Shown piece by piece: positions 1 to 9,045 of a DNA stretch of 64,000 nt; position 1 is the stretch's first letter; each line of letters opens with the position of its first letter. The notes below the pieces were generated by a model. That model made no database searches, was not told where the DNA came from, and saw nothing but the letters and a program-made list of their open reading frames with translations. The position numbers and the translations under genes were made by a program. The DNA comes from Allomuricauda ruestringensis DSM 13258 (GTDB lineage: Bacteria; Bacteroidota; Bacteroidia; Flavobacteriales; Flavobacteriaceae): the NCBI RefSeq assembly GCF_000224085.1, contig NC_015945.1, positions 620,001 through 684,000 on the forward strand, written 5' to 3'.

Positions 1-508
1 GGAACGAATCCCAGAATGAGACTACTTTGTGTTTTCCGGTTACGGCCCTTGCCAATTTTAGGGCAATTCCAATAGCAGAGCTTCCATTTGGCGTAAGCAA
101 AATACGGTCAAGGCCCTTGGGAGTATATGAGGTTAGTTTCTCAGCAAATCGAATAGCTGTTTCATTGGCATACCTCCGGGTGGAGAAGGTAAGGCTTTGC
201 AGTTGCTCTGTTAAGCGAGAAACCATTTTTGGGTGGGAAAACCCAATTTGATGTACGTTGTTCCCATGAAAATCGAGATACTTTTTTCCTGATACACTTT
301 CAATGTGCGAGCCTTCACAATTCTGGAGCACATCCAAACAAGGAGTGGACATAGATTGATGTATAAAGTACTTGGCATCTTTTTCCAATAGGTTTTTGGT
401 TTCTTCGTCCACTTCTTGCCGCAACCATTCAGCCCTGGCAGAGGTTAGATTAATGTCGCCTTCAACAACAGATTCTAAGTTGTGCTTATCGCGCTTTATA
501 CGGTCCAT
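1..508 (-). CDS. Class III PLP-dependent enzyme, PbfA-like (3' end beyond window)
   Basis: Only the first ~169 residues are present; the gene runs off the left edge. Its ATG at 506-508 lies inside the last codons of the upstream MBL gene (23 bp overlap), so it is translated as part of that operon. The N-terminus has the class III aminotransferase features: a stretch reading FIHQSMSTPCLDV near residue 50, LDFHGNNVHQIGFSHP near residue 80, and LLTPNGSSAIGIALKLAR before the cut. I recall this FHGNNVHxxGxxHP pattern from (R)-1-hydroxy-2-aminoethylphosphonate ammonia-lyase (PbfA), which makes phosphonoacetaldehyde. The nearby phosphonatase-like and FAD oxidase genes support that reading. An ordinary class III aminotransferase is the alternative, because the active-site lysine lies outside the window. 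Confidence 0.65.
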   Translation of the reverse strand, partial: MDRIKRDKHNLESVVEGDINLTSARAEWLRQEVDEETKNLLEKDAKYFIHQSMSTPCLDVLQNCEGSHIESVSGKKYLDFHGNNVHQIGFSHPKMVSRLTEQLQSLTFSTRRYANETAIRFAEKLTSYTPKGLDRILLTPNGSSAIGIALKLARAVTGKHKVVSFWDSF

Positions 509-1754
509 GTTCACTTAAAATTTTTCGTCCTTCTGTGGTGTCGTCCAGCACATAAACTTTATAGGCATCACCATTGTTGTACACCCGAATAACTATATGC
601 CCATTCTGACTTTTATAAAGATCCAACTTACCACCGATCACATCTTTTGCACCTTGCAGCATAACGGTTGAAAATATATCCCGGTCGCCAGGATATAATT
701 TGGTCGATGTTATTCTTCGCAGTACTTCTTCTCCTGGATGGTCCGCTGTCCAGTTTTGCTGAATCCAGACTCGAGGGCGAATCGTACGCACATAAAATGG
801 GTTCTGTGAGTCACGGTTCCCGTGATGATTCAACGTGGCCACATCCACGGGTCCGACAATTGGTGCAATATGGGATTCCACATCGTTAATATCGGTCTGT
901 CCAAAGCTATTGATGCCAGAAATATCCCCTCCGGTGTAATAATTAAACTTGCCATAATCAATACGGATTACGCTGCTCAACGAATTTTCCCCGGGATACT
1001 CTCCTTCTTTAAAAAGGGGATAAAACGAATCGTCGTAGCCTGTCCAAATATTCCCGTTGGAGGCTATGTTTTGAACAGAAAAGTTGGGATAATCCTTTGG
1101 ATGATTTTTTAATGTAATCTGATAGTTACTTCCTACCTGTAAAGCTTCATTTTCCAGACCAACTTTTCCTGATTGATATGCAATGAATTTCCAATATTCC
1201 TTCAAGGTTGGAATCATTCCGTAGGCGTCCTTGGAAAATCGTTCTTTAGATTGTACTTGCTCGTTGGTTAGATCAATAGGATAATCAAAACCACGGTCGA
1301 TCAATTTTTTAATCGGAATCAGTGTACCCACTTCCATAATCCCTGTAAGCTGGTATCCTCCTTTGGCAATTGAACGCAACGAATCAATCTCCCCGAAATG
1401 GTCGTCGTGGTAATGGGAGATCAATGCATAATCCAACTTGCGCTCTTGTTTTTTGGACAAGAACTGATCTATATAATCTACAATCCACTCGGGGGCAGTT
1501 TTACTCCTGTTCGGAACCAATTTGGCATTTCTGCTCGATGTTGTCCTTGGATGGGTTTCGGACATATCGCCAGCATCCACCAACATGGTCGTACCATCGG
1601 GAAATACCATAAAAGTGGCATCGCCCCTACCTGTATTGATATGGTGGATATCCAAAAATCCAGGTTGCCAATCGGGCAATTGTTTTTGCCCGTGTGAAAG
1701 TTGCACCATTAGAATAATGATGAAGAGATAAGGTCTTTTGAGGTTGAAATGCAT
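486..1754 (-). CDS. Exported metallo-beta-lactamase-fold hydrolase (ComEC/Rec2-like MBL domain)
   Basis: 422 residues. An N-terminal hydrophobic segment ending near HGQKQ looks like a signal peptide, so the protein is probably periplasmic or exported. The MBL zinc motif H-Y-H-D-D-H is at about residues 114-119, preceded by the usual LVDAGD strand (59-63), with later Asp and His candidates at YYTGGDISG and LNHHGN. The domain resembles the C-terminal MBL part of ComEC, without any membrane channel, which points to phosphoester or nucleic-acid hydrolysis rather than lactams. It starts 2 bp after the phosphodiesterase stop and overlaps the PLP enzyme downstream, so it belongs to the same operon. 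An MBL phosphodiesterase (PhnP) exists in the C-P lyase pathway, but this protein is not obviously PhnP. Substrate unknown. Confidence 0.8.
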   Translation of the reverse strand: MHFNLKRPYLFIIILMVQLSHGQKQLPDWQPGFLDIHHINTGRGDATFMVFPDGTTMLVDAGDMSETHPRTTSSRNAKLVPNRSKTAPEWIVDYIDQFLSKKQERKLDYALISHYHDDHFGEIDSLRSIAKGGYQLTGIMEVGTLIPIKKLIDRGFDYPIDLTNEQVQSKERFSKDAYGMIPTLKEYWKFIAYQSGKVGLENEALQVGSNYQITLKNHPKDYPNFSVQNIASNGNIWTGYDDSFYPLFKEGEYPGENSLSSVIRIDYGKFNYYTGGDISGINSFGQTDINDVESHIAPIVGPVDVATLNHHGNRDSQNPFYVRTIRPRVWIQQNWTADHPGEEVLRRITSTKLYPGDRDIFSTVMLQGAKDVIGGKLDLYKSQNGHIVIRVYNNGDAYKVYVLDDTTEGRKILSEHGPYKAR

Positions 1755-1756
1755 AC

Positions 1757-3427
1757 TTATTTTTCTCTATACAATTGATTTGCTGGAATGATTTGTTTTG
1801 GGGTGTCGGGACCTGAATATTTTACGTCCAGATGATAGCCCCCTCCTCCATTAAAAAACTCTATACGAACCAAATGTCTCCCCTTGGAAAGTTCAAACGC
1901 CCCGCTACGCTCCATTACACCATGGTCGCCATCGTTGTCCACGATTTCGATACCGTTAACATAAAGCTTGCTTCCATCATCACTATTGGTGAAAAAAGTA
2001 TATTTCCCTGCTTCCTGCACTTCCAAATAACTTTCAAAAGCAACAGCAACTTGCTCTTGTGGCATCGCTTCTGATAATGCCTGCTTATGTGAAAAATCAG
2101 TTACAAAACCTTCAAGAATCGGATTGAAATCAGCAAAATCAGGTAATTTCTTTATTCCGTTCACCTGATACACCCAAAATTTTACTGGATCTTGCTTTGT
2201 TTTTGACACAATTCTGAAGCTTCCTTCGGCAACAGTGCTCACCAATTGATCGTTCTGAAAGATACCTGCTTTGATAATGTTGGTCTGTTTCAAATAAAAA
2301 GTGTCCTGGTAGACTTGGCTATTTTCCAATGTTGGTACTTTGTTTCCAATGGTGTACCGAATCTGTCCCACATTATTTGGGTTTAGCATCACCACTGCAA
2401 CAGAATCCGCTTTAAAAACTCCCCCAGCTGGTTCAAAATAGCCAGCATCCGGAAGAATTTTTGGCGTGGTTATCTGCTCTTTTCGCCCATAGATCAGTTT
2501 TGGGGCTTCATTTCCTGTAAAAGCGCCTTTTACGGGTCTGCCTATCCAAGCTTGAGGTGTTTGCAAGCCCATGGCGTAGGCAACGGTAGGCGCATTATCG
2601 TATTGATACACGGTTTCTTCTATTTTGTAGCCTTTTTTGATTCCTGCACCGTACAAAATGAATGGTATTTCCATTTCAGCCAAGCTTTCCCCTCCATGAC
2701 CAAAGCCCAATCCTCCGTGATCTGCTGATACGATGAACATGGTTTTTTCAAAAATGCCTGCTTCTTTTGTGGCATCCAAAATTTTAGCAATCAGGGCGTC
2801 TGCTTTTTCCACAGACTTATAATAATCGGGAGTACCGTGGCCTTGGGCATGACCCGCGTGATCTACATGATCCAAATGCACAAAAGTGAGCGTTGGCGTA
2901 TTTTTTTTGATGTAGTCCACTGCGGCTTTGGTCGTCTTGTCCTCATGGTCCCCGTCAATATCAAAATCAACATCCTCTTTTTCGAACAAACGTCCAAAAC
3001 CATCCCAATCGTAGATGGCTCCAACATGAGCTTCTGGCTGCTGGTCTTTAAAAAGGGTGAATATGGTTGGGAATGTCCCGTTTTCGGTAACGACTACGGG
3101 TGGCAACTGATGGTCGAACTTTTCCCAACCGTTGGAGGTTACTCCGTGTTGTTCCGTATCGGCCCCCATAACCATACTGGCCCAATTGGGACTGGAGCTA
3201 GATGGAAGCACAGGCCTGGCATGCATAGTTGCCGAACCATTTTGAATCATCGTATCCAATGTCGGTGTACTTGCTTTTTGAATCCCGTTGGGACTCATTC
3301 CATCAACCCCGATGACAATAATATGTTCGATTCCTTTTGGAGTTTGCTCCTTTTTGGAAGAACAAGACCACAGGAACAGAATCCCTGTGGTCATGATCAT
3401 TGATTGTTTTGCTAATTTAAACAACAT
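1757..3427 (-). CDS. Alkaline-phosphatase-superfamily phosphodiesterase lipoprotein with PA14 domain
   Basis: 556 residues from ATG 3427, eight bases after the SusD stop. A start at 3451 is open but would overlap susD. The start chosen gives a lipoprotein signal with LWSC, Cys about 22. The catalytic domain (about 35-330) is type I phosphodiesterase/nucleotide pyrophosphatase-like: VIGVDGM metal Asp, LPSSSSPNWASM in the place of the NPP PTKTFPNH loop (so Ser instead of the usual Thr nucleophile), HLDHVDHAGHAQGHG and SADHGG metal ligands. A chitobiase-C-terminal-like beta domain follows (about 330-420; RYTIGNKVPTLENSQVY). Then comes a PA14 domain (about 430-550; FTNSDDGSKLYVNG, closing IIPANQLY). 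PA14 usually binds glycans, so the substrate may be a phospho- or phosphono-ester on a glycan or glycolipid. That is inference. Confidence 0.85.
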   Translation of the reverse strand: MLFKLAKQSMIMTTGILFLWSCSSKKEQTPKGIEHIIVIGVDGMSPNGIQKASTPTLDTMIQNGSATMHARPVLPSSSSPNWASMVMGADTEQHGVTSNGWEKFDHQLPPVVVTENGTFPTIFTLFKDQQPEAHVGAIYDWDGFGRLFEKEDVDFDIDGDHEDKTTKAAVDYIKKNTPTLTFVHLDHVDHAGHAQGHGTPDYYKSVEKADALIAKILDATKEAGIFEKTMFIVSADHGGLGFGHGGESLAEMEIPFILYGAGIKKGYKIEETVYQYDNAPTVAYAMGLQTPQAWIGRPVKGAFTGNEAPKLIYGRKEQITTPKILPDAGYFEPAGGVFKADSVAVVMLNPNNVGQIRYTIGNKVPTLENSQVYQDTFYLKQTNIIKAGIFQNDQLVSTVAEGSFRIVSKTKQDPVKFWVYQVNGIKKLPDFADFNPILEGFVTDFSHKQALSEAMPQEQVAVAFESYLEVQEAGKYTFFTNSDDGSKLYVNGIEIVDNDGDHGVMERSGAFELSKGRHLVRIEFFNGGGGYHLDVKYSGPDTPKQIIPANQLYREK

Positions 3428-3435
3428 ATAATATT

Positions 3436-4890
3436 CTAGTTTTCCCACCAAACTTTGGTGGTAATTTGATCTCCACCAATTCTGTTGGCAGCTTCGGTAT
3501 AGTTCGCGTTGTTCAAAGATTCTTCATTGCTTGGGTATTCGAACCTACTAGGGTATACATCATAGAAAGCATCCGGTCCTGGCTCAATTGTGGCAGGAAA
3601 ACCGGTTCTTTTGTACTCGATGAATCCTTGGTAATCGGTATAGAACAAGTTGATGTACTTCTGGGTCATGATGGTTTCCAAGCTATTGTCAAAAGCAACT
3701 CCTGAACTTGTTAGATAATCTGCTGGCAAATCCACGCCCCAGTATTCAAAATTGGCTGTTACCCCTTTTTCATAAAATGTTTGGGCATCGGCATTGATCC
3801 ACCCTCTTTGGGCCGCTTCTGCCAAAATAAACTGTACTTCGGAATACAGCATCAACCTTGCTTGGTTGGTATTTGGCTGAAAGTAGAAATAATCAATATT
3901 GAATTTGGAAAGGAATGCATCCCCTCCTTGGTAGGTGTATGCAGGTCCATCCACTACCCCGTTCAACATACCAACAATCTCTGGGGTACCTTGCTCAACG
4001 GAATTGGTAGTTGGATCCGCAAAGAACTCCAGCCGTGGATCTTTCAACCCTTCCAACATTGTTACAAAATGCTCGGAAATCCTGTATTCGTTATAAGATC
4101 CCACACGGTAAACGGACTCTTCGGTCACTGGGTGTGCATCTGGGTTTGCAGCCAAGAATGTAAGGGTTGCATTATCTTCATTGGATTCCATTATCGGGAA
4201 TTGACCTGGGTTGTTATAGATTTCAGCAATCACTTCAGAAGCTACCGATGGTGAAACTTCGCTTAAGCGAAGTGCCAAACGCATCCGCAGTGAATTGGCA
4301 AACTTTCTCCACATTTCCAAATCACCATCAAAGAGCAAATCCCCTTTGATTTGGGTTAAGTTGGCTCCCGACAATAGCGTGTTGGCAGTGGCAAGTTCGG
4401 CCAACATGTCGGTGTAGATTGCCTCTTGCTCATCATACATGGGCGTGTAGTTTTCCTCACTGGCTTGGTTTACCTCGGAGTAAGGAATATCTCCCCACAT
4501 ATCGGTTAATATACTGTAAGCCCAGGTCTGCATAATTTTGGAGACGGCCACATAACTCTTCAGGTCTGTCTCATTAGCCAATTCCTCCAATTCTTTGGCA
4601 TCCCTAATGGCATAGTAATAATCGTTCCATGCTCCGCCCTGATCGCCCCAATCGAACAAATCGAAAGAGGTAAATACGATTCGGGCCCCATATTGCCCCA
4701 TAAGGTTTCCTTCGCTCCAAGACCCACCTACGGCTTCCCTAATGGACCTTCTTTGAAGGTTTGTCAGGAGAAGTTCGGGGTTTTGGTTAATGTTCAAGGC
4801 AACATCAGGGTTCTCGTTGCTCACGTCAAACTTGTCACAAGACCCAAGAGTCATTGCAAGTACTGTCGCTATTAAAAATATCTTTTTCAT
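3436..4890 (-). CDS. SusD/RagB-family nutrient-binding outer-membrane lipoprotein
   Basis: 484 residues with lipobox LGSC at Cys18, typical of a surface lipoprotein that caps a SusC channel. The tetratricopeptide-like helical fold is visible as YYYAIRDAKELEELANE, IMQTWAYSILTDMWGDIPYSE and MWRKFANSLRMRLALRLSE, and the C-terminus has SEVQFILAEAAQRGW and YINLFYTDYQGFIEYKRTGFP. These match the SusD-like 2 subgroup rather than the classic RagB layout. It lies 19 bp after the SusC gene and just before the phosphodiesterase, so it should select the ligand for this operon. The neighbourhood suggests a phosphonate-bearing molecule instead of a plain polysaccharide; the sequence alone does not show this. 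Confidence 0.92.
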   Translation of the reverse strand: MKKIFLIATVLAMTLGSCDKFDVSNENPDVALNINQNPELLLTNLQRRSIREAVGGSWSEGNLMGQYGARIVFTSFDLFDWGDQGGAWNDYYYAIRDAKELEELANETDLKSYVAVSKIMQTWAYSILTDMWGDIPYSEVNQASEENYTPMYDEQEAIYTDMLAELATANTLLSGANLTQIKGDLLFDGDLEMWRKFANSLRMRLALRLSEVSPSVASEVIAEIYNNPGQFPIMESNEDNATLTFLAANPDAHPVTEESVYRVGSYNEYRISEHFVTMLEGLKDPRLEFFADPTTNSVEQGTPEIVGMLNGVVDGPAYTYQGGDAFLSKFNIDYFYFQPNTNQARLMLYSEVQFILAEAAQRGWINADAQTFYEKGVTANFEYWGVDLPADYLTSSGVAFDNSLETIMTQKYINLFYTDYQGFIEYKRTGFPATIEPGPDAFYDVYPSRFEYPSNEESLNNANYTEAANRIGGDQITTKVWWEN

Positions 4891-4909
4891 GTTATTATTG
4901 TTAACCTGA

Positions 4910-7900
4910 TTAAAATTCTACGTTGATTGCAAATCCTAAACTACGTGTTGTAGGCACAGTGGCATTTTCCACCCCTGGCACATAGCTTCCACCCCCGAAG
5001 GACAACAATTCCGGGTCTCCGTGGTTAAAATCCTTGGCCCATAGCCAAAGATTGGTTCCTATTACAGAAAAGCTGAGTTTTTTGATGTCGTCTCCCTTAA
5101 ATAATTTGGTAGGAAAATCATAGGTAAGTCTAGCCTCTCTAAGTTTAATGAAGGTAGCGTCATAAATACCCTCAGTATCATTGTCCCTTCTGTATCTGTT
5201 GTTGTGGTAAGCATTGGCAGGCACAATTACATCATTGGGCACATAGCCACCATCTTGCAATTTTACGCCATCACCAATAATACCATCGGTTTGAGTTACT
5301 CCATCGTCATTGGTATAAGAAAGTCCTGAATCCGAGATACCCGGATGTGGCCCTCCATACTCCGGCGAACGCCCCCAAAGGGTTTCTACTACGTTCCCGG
5401 ATGTTGCAGCAATCAAACGTGTTCTGGAAAGCAGCTCCCCCCCTTGTCTCCAATCAAACAAAAAGTTAAGTGAAAGATTTTTGAAGGTCACGGTGTTGTT
5501 CCATCCCAAGGTGAAGTCGGGATTAAAATTTCCGAGTTTTCTCAAGGTATTGTCCTGTTGCACCAAACCTTCGTTAAAGATTACCTGTCCGTTATATGGA
5601 CTATTCTCATCTTCTACTTTTACCAAACCAGTTCCCCACATATCACCGAGGGAACCTCCTTCTTCCGCAATAAGTGAAATTCCGTTGCCACCATATTGGT
5701 ATCTTTGCACACCATCGGCCAATTCCAGAACCCTGTTTCGGTTCAAACCAAAGTTGAAAGAAGAATTCCAATTAAAGTCCTCGTTGCGAATTGGATTAAC
5801 TCCCAACATAACTTCCAAACCTTGATTACGTATTTTACCAGCGTTAATGGTTCGTGCAGTCTTACCGGAGGTAATTGGCAAATCGATATCCAAAATTTGG
5901 TTCCTGGAAACTGTATTATAGTACGTAGCGTCCAAGGAGAGTTTATTGTTAAAGAACCTCAAATCGGTACCGAACTCGTAAGATGTCTGTATCTCTGGTT
6001 TTAAATCAAAGTTGGGCAACGTATTGGAAGGACTGGCCGTGGGATTGTCTCCTACTGGAGTTCCCAAGGCATAGAAGTCTGAAAGCCTGTAGGCATCGGT
6101 ATCACTACCAACCTGTGCCCAACCACCCCTTAGTTTGGCAAAACTAAGAACATCCTGGCTTCCGAAATCGAACAAATCGGAAAGCACCACACTCAGGGAT
6201 GCCGAGGGATAGAAATAGGAATTGTTTTGCTCCGGCAAGGTGGAGGACCAGTCGTTACGTGCCGTTAAATCCAAATAAATACTGTTGTTCCAACCCAACT
6301 GTGCAAATGCATACAAAGAATTGATTTGTTTCTCCGGACGGCTTGTGCGCTGCACCAAGGCTCCATCTACATTGGAAAAAGAGTAGATTCCTGGAATCAG
6401 CAGCTTGTTGGCCATCAAGGAGTTGAAGTGATTCTTCTGTACCATTCTGTTTCCACCAAAGTTGGCATTCACATGGAATTTATCGGTAACATTCTTATCA
6501 TAGGTCAACAAGAAATCCAAGTTGGTCTCCTGAAAATTGATTTTATCTTCCCTGTACTGACCGTTAGGGAAACGTTGGGTCGAGTAAGCTCTTTTTATGA
6601 ATCGGTATTCCGAAAAGAAATCCCGGCCACCACGCAGCATAAATTTGAAATCATTACTGATATCATAGGTTGCAGAAAGGTTTCCTATAATCCTGTCCTT
6701 GGCCAACCCATTGGTATTCTCATACATGGTAAAATATGGGTTGTCGTGGTAATTATAGTTGTAGTTGAACTGCTGGAAGCCTTCCAAACCATCTTGCCAG
6801 TAGTTTCTCAAACTATTTACATTGACCTGTTGACCCCACCAGATAAACAGATACATGACAGATTCGGTACCATATCCATTAACATGGCGGTTATCCGAGT
6901 CTGAACGGATATAATTGATTTTGGAAGACACCTTTAATCTATCTGTAATTTGATAATCCCCAGAAGCAGAAATGGTGTTTCGCTTAATGTCGGTATTGGG
7001 AACAATACCCTTGTTGTCCAAGTTGGTATAGCTCACTCTGTAGTTACCATTGTCGTTGGACCCGTAGAAAGAAACGGTATTGATCAAAGTTCTACCGGTT
7101 TCCATAAATTCTTCGGCAGGATTCCCACCGTACACAAATGGTGTAGGTGTAATGGTTCCCCTTCTATCCAAATCAACACCGGAAGACCCAAGCACATAAT
7201 CCAATCCGTGAACATCACCACCACGAAGTCCATTTGATGTTGGAGAATCGTGCTGTGCACGCAAAGTTCCATCCAACAATGGACCCCAAGATTCGTCTAC
7301 ACCATCGTAGGTTCCGCTTCCGTAACCGTCCACAAATTGAAAATCAAAATTTTTACCTTGACCATATACTCCTTGATATTCTGGAGCTTTTAGAACACTT
7401 TCAAAAGTAGTTTTGGAGCTAAAACTGATTCCGCCTTTACGACCTTTTCCAGACTTTGTTGTAATAATGACCGCCCCGTTCGCAGCCCTGGAACCGTAAA
7501 GTGCCGTTGCATTTGCACCTTTGAGTACCGAGATGGATTCCACATCATTCGGATTGATTTCGGCCGCCCCGTTACCGTAGTCCAGATTCATATTGGAAGC
7601 ACCACCCAAAGTATTGGTCCGGGTATCGGTGTTGTTATTAATTGGAATACCATCCACAATAAATAGCGGTTGGTTGTCTCCCTGCATGGAAGAGTACCCC
7701 CTGATCACCACAGATGATGATTGCCCAGGACCGCTGCCATTGGTGACCACCTGAACACCTGCTGTTCTACCTGATAATGTACTTACCGTATTAGTACTGG
7801 TCGACTGTGAAATTTCTTCACCTGCAACTTTTTGAACAGAATAGCCCAAGGATTCTTCATCCCTAGTAATGTTAAGGGCGGTTACAACAACCTCATCCAA

Positions 7901-8197
7901 TAGCTGGGAATCCTCTCGCAGCACAATGGTTGCATTACTTTTTCCAGCAGTGTCAAAATCTTGGGCAATATACCCAATGTAGGAAATCACCAAGATTTCG
8001 TTACCACCGGGCAACTCTATCTCAAAATTTCCATCAAAGTCTGTTGCAACGCCATTGGCGCTACCTTTTGCAACAACCGATGCACCGGGCAACGGAACGT
8101 TGTTTTGGTCTAATACCTTTCCTGAAAAGGTGACTTGCGAATAGCCAATTATACTTACCGTAAATGCAAGTAGAAATGCTACAATCGATTTTTTCAT
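4910..8197 (-). CDS. SusC/RagA-family TonB-dependent outer-membrane transporter
   Basis: 1095 residues and first gene of the leftward operon. Signal peptide ends near YSQ; carboxypeptidase-regulatory-like domain about 22-100 (GKVLDQNNVPLPGASVVAKG); TonB-box-like LDEVVVTAL near residue 103; plug about 115-240 with QPLFIVDGIP and SVLKGANATALYGSRAANGAVIITTK; then the 22-strand barrel ending in LGFAINVEF. It imports oligomeric or complex ligands across the outer membrane with its SusD partner using TonB energy. No ECF sigma/anti-sigma pair is nearby; control is more likely by the divergent HTH-cupin gene at 8479. Confidence 0.95.
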   Translation of the reverse strand: MKKSIVAFLLAFTVSIIGYSQVTFSGKVLDQNNVPLPGASVVAKGSANGVATDFDGNFEIELPGGNEILVISYIGYIAQDFDTAGKSNATIVLREDSQLLDEVVVTALNITRDEESLGYSVQKVAGEEISQSTSTNTVSTLSGRTAGVQVVTNGSGPGQSSSVVIRGYSSMQGDNQPLFIVDGIPINNNTDTRTNTLGGASNMNLDYGNGAAEINPNDVESISVLKGANATALYGSRAANGAVIITTKSGKGRKGGISFSSKTTFESVLKAPEYQGVYGQGKNFDFQFVDGYGSGTYDGVDESWGPLLDGTLRAQHDSPTSNGLRGGDVHGLDYVLGSSGVDLDRRGTITPTPFVYGGNPAEEFMETGRTLINTVSFYGSNDNGNYRVSYTNLDNKGIVPNTDIKRNTISASGDYQITDRLKVSSKINYIRSDSDNRHVNGYGTESVMYLFIWWGQQVNVNSLRNYWQDGLEGFQQFNYNYNYHDNPYFTMYENTNGLAKDRIIGNLSATYDISNDFKFMLRGGRDFFSEYRFIKRAYSTQRFPNGQYREDKINFQETNLDFLLTYDKNVTDKFHVNANFGGNRMVQKNHFNSLMANKLLIPGIYSFSNVDGALVQRTSRPEKQINSLYAFAQLGWNNSIYLDLTARNDWSSTLPEQNNSYFYPSASLSVVLSDLFDFGSQDVLSFAKLRGGWAQVGSDTDAYRLSDFYALGTPVGDNPTASPSNTLPNFDLKPEIQTSYEFGTDLRFFNNKLSLDATYYNTVSRNQILDIDLPITSGKTARTINAGKIRNQGLEVMLGVNPIRNEDFNWNSSFNFGLNRNRVLELADGVQRYQYGGNGISLIAEEGGSLGDMWGTGLVKVEDENSPYNGQVIFNEGLVQQDNTLRKLGNFNPDFTLGWNNTVTFKNLSLNFLFDWRQGGELLSRTRLIAATSGNVVETLWGRSPEYGGPHPGISDSGLSYTNDDGVTQTDGIIGDGVKLQDGGYVPNDVIVPANAYHNNRYRRDNDTEGIYDATFIKLREARLTYDFPTKLFKGDDIKKLSFSVIGTNLWLWAKDFNHGDPELLSFGGGSYVPGVENATVPTTRSLGFAINVEF

Positions 8198-8478
8198 TTG
8201 TTGAGTATTTGTAAAATTGGGTTAATTATTTATCAACAAATATCCAACACAAGAGTTAGGGCTAGCCTTAAAACAGATTAAAAAAATGATACGGAAAGGT
8301 TAAATGAAACAGCTTAATGTTAGGTAAACATTATTTACAAATACTCAATTTTTATAACACTCTGTCAATTTAGAATTTATAAGTATATCCTAGTGCTGTA
8401 GTGGATTAGTCATTTTTTTTAAGCATATTTACATGACGCAAAAACATTATAAATACTAAAATTTATTTCCCACCAAAA
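8198..8478. promoter_or_regulatory. Divergent promoter region between susC and the HTH-cupin regulator
   Basis: 281 bp of AT-rich DNA with no gene. On the minus strand, 30-45 bp before the susC ATG, GATATTTG is one mismatch from the Bacteroidota -7 element TAnnTTTG. Further out are AGATTAAAAAAA (8275-8286), TTAAATG (8300-8306) and AATGTTA (8316-8322). The same three words occur in the same order and orientation at 12242-12277, upstream of the converging DUF5690 operon. They are candidate operators for the neighbouring regulator. The match is in AT-rich DNA and could be chance. Confidence 0.4.
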
Positions 8479-9045
8479 ATGGAGGATTACCTGATCGGCA
8501 TTGGAAAACGAATCAAAGAAATACGCAAGAACAATAAAATGACCATTAACGATGTTGCAATCAGTGCCGGGGTTACTGCCGGGCTCATATCCCGTATTGA
8601 AAATGGCCGCACCATTCCCTCTCTTCCCGTTTTTCTAAAAATAGTGGATGCTTTGAAAACCGAAATGATTGATTTTTTTGAGGGTATTCCCAAAGCCAAC
8701 GGCCACAATTTTTTGGTGACCCGTAAAAACGAACTGTCCATTATTGAAAAGGAAGACGAAGCTGTTGGATTTACCTATAATTACATTTTTGGCAAACAAT
8801 TGAATTCGGTCGGTTTTGAGAGCGTGCTTTTGGAAGTTGAACCAAATTCCAAAAGAGAGAAGGTAGTGACAGATGCCTTTGAGTTTAAATACATCTTGAC
8901 TGGGGAATGCTATTATGAAATTGGTGACCAAGAAGTATTGCTAAAAGAGGGGGATTCCATTTTCTTTGATGGTAGAATCCCCCATGTACCTATCAACCGG
9001 GGAAAAGTTCCCTCGAAAATGTTGGTTGTATATTTTTTTATTTGA
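8479..9045 (+). CDS. XRE-family HTH regulator with C-terminal cupin domain
   Basis: 188 residues. The N-terminal HTH_3 domain is clear at about 7-65 (IGKRIKEIRKNNKMTINDVAISAGVTAGLISRIENGR is the helix-turn-helix region, followed by TIPSLPVFLKIVDAL). The C-terminal cupin at about 110-180 contains GECYYEIGDQEVLLKEGDSIFFDGRIPH. This architecture is common in regulators of amine and amino-acid catabolism, where the cupin binds the effector. The gene is divergent from susC, and its TGA directly abuts the TGA of the convergent phosphonatase-like gene (9045/9046), so it sits between the two operons it probably controls. Activator or repressor cannot be decided from the sequence. Confidence 0.9.
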   Translation: MEDYLIGIGKRIKEIRKNNKMTINDVAISAGVTAGLISRIENGRTIPSLPVFLKIVDALKTEMIDFFEGIPKANGHNFLVTRKNELSIIEKEDEAVGFTYNYIFGKQLNSVGFESVLLEVEPNSKREKVVTDAFEFKYILTGECYYEIGDQEVLLKEGDSIFFDGRIPHVPINRGKVPSKMLVVYFFI

